From an uncultured Proteiniphilum sp. (lineage in GTDB: Bacteria > Bacteroidota > Bacteroidia > Bacteroidales > Dysgonomonadaceae): 34,344 nt of DNA. The position numbers and the translations under genes were made by a program. The DNA lies in assembly GCF_937873925.1 (NCBI RefSeq), contig NZ_CALNAT010000147.1:1-34344 (forward strand), in the 5' to 3' direction. Position 1 is the stretch's first letter, and every line of letters starts with the position of its first letter. Below, piece by piece: positions 16,838 through 24,527 of the stretch. The notes under the pieces are model-generated. The model saw only the letters and a list, made by a program, of their open reading frames with translations. It made no database searches and had not been told where the DNA came from.

Positions 16838-17842
16838 CTATAAAAATTCACAACTCACTGTCATACCGGGCTTTAACCTCTCATCCGGTTCCACTATTCT
16901 CACCTCCACATCAAAAACTCTTTGTCGGGATTTTTGGTCTTTTAACCGGCATAATTTCCCAATATAGGCGACTTCACCCTCGAAAATCACTTTCGGTAAT
17001 GCATCTAAACGGACAGCCACTTTTTGGTTGACGTTTATTTTTAAAAAATCGGTTTCATTCACCTGGGTATTTACTTTCATGAACTCCAATTCGGGAACAT
17101 TGCCCAGATTGTTTCCGGCATAGATATTATCTCCTATCCTGTACAGGCTTCTGTTGGCGTTCTGCCTGTTAATCTCAATCTGAAACACGCCCGATACGGG
17201 TGTTCGCAATGTAAGCATCGGAAGAAGATCTTTGGCATTTTCTATTTCTTTCTGGATCTGTTCAACCCTGATCTCCTGGATTTTTAAATCATTGGCATTG
17301 ATAATCTTACTCTGTTCATAAATCCGCTTCTCTTTACCAAGGTTGATCTCTGCCTGGTCAAATTCCAGTTTTTTTATTCGTCGTAAGCGGTCCGACTCAA
17401 AACGGGAAGCTTCTAATTCAATTTTCTTTAAGTCGAATGATGCTAATTCATTCTTAATTCTCGATTCACTTTCCTGTTCCCTGTTTTCCTGTTCAACATA
17501 CAATTTTTCCAATACGGCCAATTGAGTTTCCAGATTACTCTCCTGGTCCAGGATAAATTTATTGATATCCCCGGGATCCAGTTGTGCGATCGAATCTCCT
17601 TTTTTCACTATTTCCCCATGATTCAGCAAGCCGATGATCTTCATTTGATACCAATGCCTCCCATACCTCGGTATGACAAAAGATACGGAATTGATAGCCG
17701 CAAGTTCCCCCGTCTCTATAATGGTGCTTCCGTCGGATATTCTTCTTTTGCTGTCGTCCGATCCAACACTGTTTTTACAGGAAAAGAAAAGGAACAGCAA
17801 GAAAAACGCCATTGAAAGATTATATATTATTTTCTTCTTCAT
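16838..17842 (-). CDS. Periplasmic adaptor lipoprotein (HlyD/MacA family), short form
   Basis: This 334-residue adaptor has a lipoprotein signal (lipobox LFFSC, Cys22). It shows the membrane-fusion-protein order: a beta-barrel/lipoyl half (GEIVKKGDSIAQLDP), a long coiled-coil hairpin (about 85-205) and a lipoyl return (LRTPVSGVFQIEINR). A barrel domain (VNETDFLKINVNQKVAVRLDAL) follows. It ends with PGMTVSCEFL right where the barrel finishes, so the C-terminal membrane-proximal domain present in its two neighbours is missing. It is third of three tandem adaptor genes and directly precedes the permease. It should bridge the permease and the TolC-like channel; why one operon has three adaptors is not known. 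Confidence 0.88.
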   Translation of the reverse strand: MKKKIIYNLSMAFFLLFLFFSCKNSVGSDDSKRRISDGSTIIETGELAAINSVSFVIPRYGRHWYQMKIIGLLNHGEIVKKGDSIAQLDPGDINKFILDQESNLETQLAVLEKLYVEQENREQESESRIKNELASFDLKKIELEASRFESDRLRRIKKLEFDQAEINLGKEKRIYEQSKIINANDLKIQEIRVEQIQKEIENAKDLLPMLTLRTPVSGVFQIEINRQNANRSLYRIGDNIYAGNNLGNVPELEFMKVNTQVNETDFLKINVNQKVAVRLDALPKVIFEGEVAYIGKLCRLKDQKSRQRVFDVEVRIVEPDERLKPGMTVSCEFL

Positions 17843-17891
17843 GCAATTATTTTATTTTTCTCTTGTCGATAAATTTCAAGATTTAGTTACA

Positions 17892-18022
17892 CCGATTTTG
17901 ACTACGGCGATTTTGGCTACGCCGAACGTTGTTTCAATTCAGAATTTCAGAATTTCGGAATTTCGGATTCCAAATCGTCAAATCATTAAATCAAATCTCA
18001 TTGGCACATTGGCACATTATCA
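17892..18022. repeat. Mosaic repeat region: 15-mer duplication plus continuous octamer-period array
   Basis: The 177 nt between two adaptor genes holds two near-identical 15-mers (CGATTTTGACTACGG and CGATTTTGGCTACGC, about 17893-17922). An exact 8-nt-period run follows from 17939: TCAGAATT twice, TCGGAATT, TCGGATTC, CAAATCGT, CAAATCAT, TAAATCAA, a 2-nt slip, then CTCATTGG, CACATTGG and CACATTAT. It runs into the TGA stop (18020-18022) of the minus-strand adaptor gene. The unit sequence changes along the array while the period stays fixed. Confidence 0.8.
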
Positions 18023-19261
18023 AATCTCGCTGTTTTCCGGCTTCTCCCCGGTGGTTTCTTCTGCAAAAGGATCTACAAGCGCAATTTCATCGCCCTCTTT
18101 TAATCCGCTGACAACTACCATATAATCGCTATTATTCTGACCTGTTTCAATTTCTGCTTTATCATAACCGCTTCCGTTTTTCTTATAGACAAAGTATTTA
18201 TCTCCCTCCGCCCGCACCGCATCCAAAGGAATAAAAAGCACGTCCTCTATTTTGTCTATAATTATCCTGCAACTCACGGTAAGTCCCGGGAGCAGATTCT
18301 TGTCCGATTCGTTCAGCAATATTTCAACCGGAAATATTTTTATCTTCGATGATCCGTCTTTGTTCACAGCCAGATTGGCAATTGAATTTACCGTTCCCGT
18401 GAAGGTACTGTCAGAAAACGCATCCGGCTTTATTTCGACTCTCAGGTCTTTCTTTATTTTCGCAACATCTACCTCGTTGATTTTCACTGTTGCCTTGAGC
18501 GTGGACAAATCAGGTAGCTGGATGATCGGGAATCCTCCCCAACATTGATCGCCAATCTGAAATTTATTGTTGCTGCTCCAGTTTCGGGAGATAATGGCTA
18601 TTCCGGAAGAAGGGGTCACCACAGACAATTTCTTCAGTGTTTCACGCGCTTCGTCGAGGCGGGACTGGAATTGCATGATAGAGAGATTTTTCTGCTTCAC
18701 TTCCTCCTTCTGTATTTTTATCCGGTTGTCTATTTGTTCTTTGGCTCTTTCCAAAGCAATATCAGCCTTATCAAGATTCAGTTGTATCTCTTTTTTCTTT
18801 ATCTCCGATTCGTACTCTGCCGATTCAAAGCGTATTTTAGAGATCTCATGGGAAATTCGCGCCACTTCATAACCGGCTCTAAGTTCTTCCAGATCGGATT
18901 TTTGCTGAGCGATCAGTTTGTCAAACTCAGCCTTGGCTATTTCCAGACTCGATTCCGCTTCGACAATACCCTTAAGAACCTCGGAAGGATCGAAGACGAT
19001 CAACGTATCTCCGGCTTTCACCTCCTGCCCGTCTTTTGCCAATTCGGTGATTTTAAGATTACCATACCTCCAGGAAATAAGAGGAGCCACTATATTGATA
19101 GATTGTACGGCTTCGACCTCTCCTTCTTCGTACAAGTCAAGAAAAAGGGTTCCTTTGGCCACTTTTCCGACAGGTATTTGCTGAGTTTCTTTTTGGCCGC
19201 AGGCAACAAAAAACATCAAACAAAAAAGAAAAAAAGAAAGTGTAATAAACTTGTTCCCCAT
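18020..19261 (-). CDS. Periplasmic adaptor lipoprotein (HlyD/MacA family), second of three
   Basis: This 413-residue adaptor has a lipoprotein signal (lipobox FVAC, Cys21). The lipoyl half reads KDGQEVKAGDTLIVFDP. A long charged coiled coil runs from about residue 110 to 220, rich in Lys/Glu with SEIKKKEIQLNLDKADIAL. The lipoyl return is VVTPSSGIAIISRNW, and the barrel includes INEVDVAKIKKDLRVEIKPD. A full membrane-proximal domain follows (FIPLDAVRAEGDKYFVYKK...GLKEGDEIAL). It shares the same plan as the adaptors on both sides but little identity, so these are old paralogues and not a recent duplication. It follows the first adaptor gene by 59 nt. Confidence 0.9.
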   Translation of the reverse strand: MGNKFITLSFFLFCLMFFVACGQKETQQIPVGKVAKGTLFLDLYEEGEVEAVQSINIVAPLISWRYGNLKITELAKDGQEVKAGDTLIVFDPSEVLKGIVEAESSLEIAKAEFDKLIAQQKSDLEELRAGYEVARISHEISKIRFESAEYESEIKKKEIQLNLDKADIALERAKEQIDNRIKIQKEEVKQKNLSIMQFQSRLDEARETLKKLSVVTPSSGIAIISRNWSSNNKFQIGDQCWGGFPIIQLPDLSTLKATVKINEVDVAKIKKDLRVEIKPDAFSDSTFTGTVNSIANLAVNKDGSSKIKIFPVEILLNESDKNLLPGLTVSCRIIIDKIEDVLFIPLDAVRAEGDKYFVYKKNGSGYDKAEIETGQNNSDYMVVVSGLKEGDEIALVDPFAEETTGEKPENSEI

Positions 19262-19320
19262 CTTATCAGTATTTATTCATATTGTAAAATATCGTTGAAT
19301 TTCATTGCTACTATAAAAAT

Positions 19321-20547
19321 CTATCGAATTGAATCCGAAAGTAGCTTCTTTCCTCTTATGAATGAAGCGGGAGGCTTGATCAATGAAATAACTTCCCCTT
19401 TTTTCAAACCGGTGGTAACAATCGCCTCTTTCATGGACGACGGCCCGGTTGCAATTTGGCGTATTTCATATTTTTTATTGTTCCTGACATAGACCACTTT
19501 CATGGAATCGACCTCGTAAATGGCTATCTGAGGGATCACGATCGTATCGTTAACATAGGTTGTGATTACACGGCTGTTTGCCGTAAATCCCGGTTCGGGA
19601 AGTTGCAGGACACTATCGATGGAGGCTTCTACCTCAAAAAATTTCACTTTTGAATCCCTTTTATAAGGTTGTCCCACAGGTAATTTTTTGATTATCCTGC
19701 CATGCGCCCGGTTCCCCGGCATGGCATCAAAGGAGTAAGCTACAGAATCATTTTCGCTGATATATTTAAAGTCCGTTTCGTTGACCGCCATTTTCACTTT
19801 CATTTCCGACACCTCAGGGATCATAACCACCGGCATATTATTCCAGACATTGTCTCCCACCTTTAGCTTAGTACCGGTCATACGGGAGTCCGAAACAATA
19901 GCCAATCCCCTTTTAGGTGCTCTGATGGTCAACCCTTCAAGAATTTTTTCTGCCGATTCCAGCCGATTACTCAGTTGCTGAATATTTATTTCCAACTTTC
20001 TTATTTCCGACTGATTTATGATATCGAGCGCATTCAGTTTTTGTTCAAACTTTGCTTTTTCTATGTATGCCCTTTCCAGTTCTAATTCTTTGATCCTTCT
20101 TTGCGTTGGCGTAGCAAACGTAAGCTGCAGGGAATCCAGATGTGCAATTTCCGTATCGACCTCGTTATTTTTAACCTGTGCTTCCAATAGCGCATATTGC
20201 ATTTTCAGATCAGCATTCACCTTGCTTAATTCGGCCGTTGCGTTTTCCAGTGCAATTTGCAGGTTATCATAATTGTTCTGTTGATTATTATCTTCAATGA
20301 TGCATACCACATCTCCTTCGTTAACATATGTCCCGTTATCAATCAAAAAAGTGACTATTCCATCTACATTGCCCGGACACATCAGGGTTATGAACCGGAT
20401 AGGCTCAACAATACCTTCAATTAAAATTGAATTTTCAAAGTCGGTATTGGAAACCGTATAAGTTGATATGCTCTCTTTATTTTTAAGGTTGCATGAAGAG
20501 AAACAAAAGAGTAAAGCTAAAATAAAATTTATCCTATCTTTCTTCAA
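19321..20547 (-). CDS. Periplasmic adaptor lipoprotein (HlyD/MacA family), first gene of the export operon
   Basis: I favour the TTG at 20547, giving 408 residues. Translation from there begins MKKDRINFILALLFCFSSC, a proper lipoprotein signal with Cys19. An upstream in-frame TTG at 20616 sits essentially at the predicted transcription start and would bury the signal peptide; no ATG is available. Domain order: lipoyl half (DNGTYVNEGDVVCIIED), coiled coil (about 80-195), lipoyl return (IRAPKRGLAIVSDSR), barrel (VNETDFKYISENDSVAYSFDAM) and a membrane-proximal domain ending GLKKGEVISLIKPP. It is a paralogue of the two adaptors downstream. Being first behind the promoter, it defines the start of the six-gene operon adaptor-adaptor-adaptor-permease-ATPase-channel. 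Confidence 0.88.
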   Translation of the reverse strand: MKKDRINFILALLFCFSSCNLKNKESISTYTVSNTDFENSILIEGIVEPIRFITLMCPGNVDGIVTFLIDNGTYVNEGDVVCIIEDNNQQNNYDNLQIALENATAELSKVNADLKMQYALLEAQVKNNEVDTEIAHLDSLQLTFATPTQRRIKELELERAYIEKAKFEQKLNALDIINQSEIRKLEINIQQLSNRLESAEKILEGLTIRAPKRGLAIVSDSRMTGTKLKVGDNVWNNMPVVMIPEVSEMKVKMAVNETDFKYISENDSVAYSFDAMPGNRAHGRIIKKLPVGQPYKRDSKVKFFEVEASIDSVLQLPEPGFTANSRVITTYVNDTIVIPQIAIYEVDSMKVVYVRNNKKYEIRQIATGPSSMKEAIVTTGLKKGEVISLIKPPASFIRGKKLLSDSIR

Positions 20548-20623
20548 GAGAATATGGTTGAATCGACAGTGCAATAGAAGATCTTTTGGGTATTTGCTTA
20601 TTTTATAGTAAAACAAGATAATA

Positions 20624-20654
20624 CAAATATCCTAAAAAAAGATGATATACCAAA
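20624..20654 (-). promoter_or_regulatory. Promoter of the export operon
   Basis: On the minus strand TTTG (20654-20651) is followed after 19 nt by GATATTTG (20631-20624), one base from the Bacteroidetes -7 consensus TAnnTTTG. Transcription would start near 20617, supporting the TTG at 20547 as translation start of the first adaptor. Confidence 0.6.
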
Positions 20655-20677
20655 ATATTATGAATAAAAACGATTCA

Positions 20678-22342
20678 TCAACTCAGTCCCTCTACTTCTC
20701 CATGGATGATGTCGATCCGTTTGGCCTGCGGATCGGCGGGCAGTCCGGGCATGCGCATCATCTCACCGGCGATGGCTACGATAAACTCAGATCCGCGGTT
20801 AATGACCAGATCGTTGATCTTAATCCGGAAGTCTTTTGCTACTCCATACCATTTGGGGTCAGCTGAAAAGGAGTATTGTGTTTTGGCGATGCAAACCGGC
20901 ATCTTCTCGAGCGGCGTACCTTCTATCAGTTTCAGTTTTTTCAGCGCTTTCTCGCCCATCACCACATCGCGTGCACCATAGATCTTTGTAGCGATCTTGG
21001 TAAGCTTGGTCTCGATATCATCCTCATCATCGTAAGTAAACTTCAACTCTCCCGACGGCCTGTTTTCAATGGCTTCCACCACCGCTTCAGCCAATTTCAC
21101 AGCTCCGGCGCCTCCGTCAGTGAACGCTTCGTTGACGGCAAATGGCACCCCTCTCCCATGGCAGAATGCACTTACCACATTCATCTCTTCAGGAGTGTCG
21201 AAAGCATATTTATTGAAAGCTACCACTACCGACTGACCGAAACCGGCCAGATTATCAAGATGTTTCCCCAAGTTCTCCAGCCCTTTTCTCAGCCCCTCCA
21301 TATCGGGCTCCTTGATCATCTTTTCCGGCGTACCTCCATGCATCTTAAGTCCCTGGGCAGTCGCGACGATAACTGCCAGTTTGGGACGTAATCCGCTCTT
21401 ACGGCATTTTATATTGAAGAATTTCTCTGCACCCAGGTCGGCACCGAAGCCGGCTTCCGTGATTACATAATCACCGTGCGACATCGCCATTTTGGTGGCC
21501 AGGACCGAATTACATCCGTGCGCGATATTGGCAAACGGCCCGCCGTGTACAAAGGCAGCCGTGTTCTCCGTGGTCTGCACGAGATTGGGATGAATAGCAT
21601 CTTTCATCAGTACGGTGATGGCTCCCGCCACGCCCAGATCTTTCACGGTAAACGGTTCACCGTTGATCCTGTATCCCAGCAGTATATTCTCTATCCGCCG
21701 GCGGAGGTCTTCTTCATCTTCCGCTAAGCAAAGGATAGCCATCAATTCCGATGCGGCAGTGATATCAAAGCCTCCTTCCTGAGGAACACCATTGCCCGGC
21801 CCAAGACCTGTTACGATATAGCGCAGGCTACGGTCATTCACATCCAGCACCCGTTTCCAGAGCACCTCTTTGATCTCTTCTCCGGTACCCTGCACACGGA
21901 AAATATAATTGTCGAGCAAGGCGGAAATGGTATTATGGGCAGTAGTCACCGCGTGGAAATCGCCCGTAAAATGGAGGTTGATGTTCTCCATCGGAAGCAC
22001 CTGTGCGTATCCGCCGCCGGCAGCACCGCCCTTCATCCCGAAGACAGGACCCAGTGAGGGTTCACGCAGCGCTACGATCGCTTTTTTCCCGATCTTGTTC
22101 AGTCCGAGCGCCAGTCCTATGGAAACCGTCGTCTTACCTATACCCGCCTTGGTAGGAGTAATAGCCGTCACTAATATCAGATTACTACGGTCAATTTTTT
22201 TCTGATCGATAAGATGAAGAGGCACTTTTGCCATATGTCTTCCGAAACTGATCACTTCATCGCGGTCAATCCCGATGCTCTCCGCCACATCTTTGATTTT
22301 TTTCAGCGGTGTTTCCCTTGCAATTTGAATGTCTGATTTCAT
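20678..22342 (-). CDS. fhs: Formate-tetrahydrofolate ligase
   Basis: This 554-residue enzyme makes 10-formyl-THF from formate, THF and ATP, feeding purine and one-carbon metabolism in the cytoplasm. It is full length for the family (about 555). The nucleotide loop is TPTKAGIGKTT (about residues 61-71), where many family members have TPAGEGKTT. Other hallmarks are LREPSLGPVFGMKGGAAGGGYAQV in pieces, NLHFTGDFHA, TAHN, HGGPFANIAHGCNS, TEAGFGADLGAEKFF, KMHGG and a C-terminal GLPADPQA. It lies between the export operon and uvrB, with a repeat-rich leader of 100 nt. It looks like an ordinary housekeeping gene. Confidence 0.97.
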   Translation of the reverse strand: MKSDIQIARETPLKKIKDVAESIGIDRDEVISFGRHMAKVPLHLIDQKKIDRSNLILVTAITPTKAGIGKTTVSIGLALGLNKIGKKAIVALREPSLGPVFGMKGGAAGGGYAQVLPMENINLHFTGDFHAVTTAHNTISALLDNYIFRVQGTGEEIKEVLWKRVLDVNDRSLRYIVTGLGPGNGVPQEGGFDITAASELMAILCLAEDEEDLRRRIENILLGYRINGEPFTVKDLGVAGAITVLMKDAIHPNLVQTTENTAAFVHGGPFANIAHGCNSVLATKMAMSHGDYVITEAGFGADLGAEKFFNIKCRKSGLRPKLAVIVATAQGLKMHGGTPEKMIKEPDMEGLRKGLENLGKHLDNLAGFGQSVVVAFNKYAFDTPEEMNVVSAFCHGRGVPFAVNEAFTDGGAGAVKLAEAVVEAIENRPSGELKFTYDDEDDIETKLTKIATKIYGARDVVMGEKALKKLKLIEGTPLEKMPVCIAKTQYSFSADPKWYGVAKDFRIKINDLVINRGSEFIVAIAGEMMRMPGLPADPQAKRIDIIHGEVEGLS

Positions 22343-22350
22343 TTATTTTA

Positions 22351-22381
22351 GAGTCAAGAGTCAAGAACCAAGATTCAAGAC
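22351..22381. repeat. Heptamer array (GAGTCAA type) upstream of fhs
   Basis: Units GAGTCAA, GAGTCAA, GAACCAA, GATTCAA and a partial GAC run at an exact 7-nt period immediately upstream of the fhs start (minus strand). They lie between the start codon and a -7-like box, so they would be in the mRNA leader. Confidence 0.8.
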
Positions 22382-22388
22382 AAATTTA
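22381..22388 (-). promoter_or_regulatory. Possible -7 box for fhs
   Basis: The minus strand reads TAAATTTG, a perfect TAnnTTTG. No good TTTG lies at the expected distance; the nearest GT-rich match is within the octamer array at about 16 nt. It would give a leader of about 30 nt made of the heptamer array. Confidence 0.4.
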
Positions 22389-22396
22389 AAAATTAT

Positions 22397-22446
22397 CACA
22401 TTACCACATTATTCACATTGGCACATTAGTCTCATTAGCACATTAT
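22397..22446. repeat. Octamer-period degenerate array overlapping the uvrB stop codon
   Basis: Units CACATTAC, CACATTAT, (T), CACATTGG, CACATTAG, (T), CTCATTAG, CACATTAT. The last unit contains the TAA stop of uvrB on the minus strand (22443-22445). Same unit family as the arrays at 14825 and 17997. Confidence 0.85.
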
Positions 22447-24452
22447 TTCAGCTTTTCCTCCAGCATGATCAACTGGTCACGCAATTGCGCAGCCTCCAGG
22501 AATTCCAATTTCTTTGCGGCTGTCATCATGGCTTTCCGGGTCTGTTCAATTTTTTTCTTGAGGTCATCGGTCGAAGCGTAGTCTGCTATCGGTTCGGCCG
22601 CCAGTGCATAATAATCCGGTTCTACGTATGCCCGGGCCTCAGCTATTGTTCTGTATTCTTTGGTCAATGCTGATGAGCGCGCCTTCTTTATCTGCTGCGG
22701 TGTGATGCCGTGCTCTTCGTTATATTTTATTTGTTTTTCACGCCTGCGATTGGTTTCGTCGATAGTTATCCGCATGCTGTCCGTCATCTTGTCGGCATAG
22801 AAGATCACCTTTCCGTTCACGTTGCGTGCCGCACGGCCGGCAGTCTGGGTAAGGGAACGATGCGAGCGGAGAAATCCCTCCTTATCTGCATCGAGCACCG
22901 CCACCAGCGACACCTCGGGCAGATCCAGCCCTTCACGCAGCAGGTTCACGCCGATCAGCACGTCAAACAGCCCGCTCCGTAATTCGTCCATGATCTTCAC
23001 CCTTTCCAATGTCTCTACATCGGAATGGATATAGTTACACCTCACACCGTTTTTTGTCAGGTAATCGGTCAGTTCTTCGGCCATCCGTTTGGTAAGGGTG
23101 GTAACCAATATGCGTTCATTCTTCTCTACCCGTTGCCGGATCTCTTCCATCAGGTCATCGATCTGGTTCAGGCTCGGGCGCACATCGATAGGCGGGTCGA
23201 GTAGTCCTGTAGGGCGGATCAACTGGTCGACTACGATACCTTCTGATTTTTCCAGTTCATAATCGGCAGGGGTAGCGCTCACAAAAATGATCTCGGGGGT
23301 AATCGCCTCAAACTCTTCGAATTTCAGCGGTCGGTTATCGATCGCTGCCGGAAGCCGGAAGCCGAATTCCACAAGGTTCATCTTGCGGGAGTGGTCGCCA
23401 CCGTACATGGCACGGATCTGCGGGATAGTGACATGACTTTCGTCGATGACAGTGAGATAGTCATCGGGGAAGAAGTCGAGCAGGCAGAAAGGGCGTGTGC
23501 CGGGATCACGGCCGTCAAAATAGCGCGAGTAGTTCTCTATCCCGGAGCAGAAGCCTATCTCCCTGATCATCTCCACATCATAGGTTACCCTTTCGTAGAG
23601 CCGCTTGGCTTCATAGGGTTTTCCGATGGACTGAAAGAATTCCACCTGTTTTCCCAGGTCGATCTGTATCTCATCCACCGCCCTGTTAATACGTTCCTGC
23701 GTGGTGACAAAAAGGTTAGCGGGAAAGATGCGGTAAGAATCCAACCGCTCAATGGTGATCCCGTTCAGCGGATCGACCGACTCGATGCTCTCTATCTCAT
23801 CACCCCAGAAGATAACGCGAATAATATAATCGTGGTATGCCAGAAACACATCTACCGTGTCGCCTTTCACCCGGAAATTTCCCCGGTTGAAGTCGGCCGT
23901 TTCGTTGCGAGAGTAGAGGCTGTTCACCAACAGGCGCAATAATTGGTCGCGCTCCATCACCTGTCCTTCGCGGACATCGATGGTGGTCTTGTTAAAATCT
24001 TCGGGATTACCGATACCATAAAGGCAGGAAACGGAAGAAACCACTATCACATCGCTCCTTCCCGAAAGCAGCGAAGAGGTAGCGGCGAGCCGGAGTTTTT
24101 CGATCTCATCGTTGATGGAGAGATCCTTTTCAATATATGTATCGGTCGTCGGGATATAGGCTTCGGGTTGGTAGTAGTCGTAGTAGGAGACAAAATACTC
24201 CACCGCATTGTTCGGAAAGAAGCTTTTGAACTCGCTGTAAAGCTGTGCTGCCAGCGTCTTATTGTGGCTCAGCACCAAGGTGGGTTTGTTCACCTGCGCA
24301 ATTACATTGGCCACTGTAAAAGTTTTTCCCGATCCGGTAACACCCAACAGGGTCTGATAGGGGACTTTCTGTCGCAGTCCCTCTACCAGCGCCGCGATCG
24401 CTTCCGGCTGATCACCGGTAGGTTGATAGGTTGATGTGAGTTGAAATTCCAT
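22443..24452 (-). CDS. uvrB: UvrABC system protein B
   Basis: This 669-residue protein is the DNA damage-verifying helicase-like subunit of nucleotide excision repair and is full length for the family. It has Walker A GVTGSGKT (37-44), the beta-hairpin region YYDYYQPEAYIP that clamps DNA, Walker B TVIDESH and ATNIP-like SATPADYELE. The helicase motifs NLLREGLDLPEVSLVAVLDADKEGFLRS (in parts) and QTAGRAARN follow. A C-terminal UVR motif (AAKKLEFLEAAQLRDQL) would bind UvrC. No departure from the standard sequence was noticed. It is preceded by a 75 nt gap after the zinc-ribbon gene, with no clear promoter. Confidence 0.98.
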   Translation of the reverse strand: MEFQLTSTYQPTGDQPEAIAALVEGLRQKVPYQTLLGVTGSGKTFTVANVIAQVNKPTLVLSHNKTLAAQLYSEFKSFFPNNAVEYFVSYYDYYQPEAYIPTTDTYIEKDLSINDEIEKLRLAATSSLLSGRSDVIVVSSVSCLYGIGNPEDFNKTTIDVREGQVMERDQLLRLLVNSLYSRNETADFNRGNFRVKGDTVDVFLAYHDYIIRVIFWGDEIESIESVDPLNGITIERLDSYRIFPANLFVTTQERINRAVDEIQIDLGKQVEFFQSIGKPYEAKRLYERVTYDVEMIREIGFCSGIENYSRYFDGRDPGTRPFCLLDFFPDDYLTVIDESHVTIPQIRAMYGGDHSRKMNLVEFGFRLPAAIDNRPLKFEEFEAITPEIIFVSATPADYELEKSEGIVVDQLIRPTGLLDPPIDVRPSLNQIDDLMEEIRQRVEKNERILVTTLTKRMAEELTDYLTKNGVRCNYIHSDVETLERVKIMDELRSGLFDVLIGVNLLREGLDLPEVSLVAVLDADKEGFLRSHRSLTQTAGRAARNVNGKVIFYADKMTDSMRITIDETNRRREKQIKYNEEHGITPQQIKKARSSALTKEYRTIAEARAYVEPDYYALAAEPIADYASTDDLKKKIEQTRKAMMTAAKKLEFLEAAQLRDQLIMLEEKLK

Positions 24453-24527
24453 AGATATTCTTTAACAAACAGGAATGAAATTAGTTTTCCGGATTCCTGT
24501 CCTGTACAGCATTTATTACTATTGACA

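Noticed and set aside
18545..19492. Long plus-strand open frame of about 315 codons opposite the adaptor genes
   Set aside because: It is antisense to two well-supported lipoprotein adaptors, spans their junction, is rich in Phe/Leu/Arg runs typical of antisense translation and matches no known motif.
24471..24498. AGGAAT/ATTCCT inverted repeat upstream of uvrB as a LexA-like operator
   Set aside because: Only six bases pair, the spacing is long and no second damage-response gene shares it.
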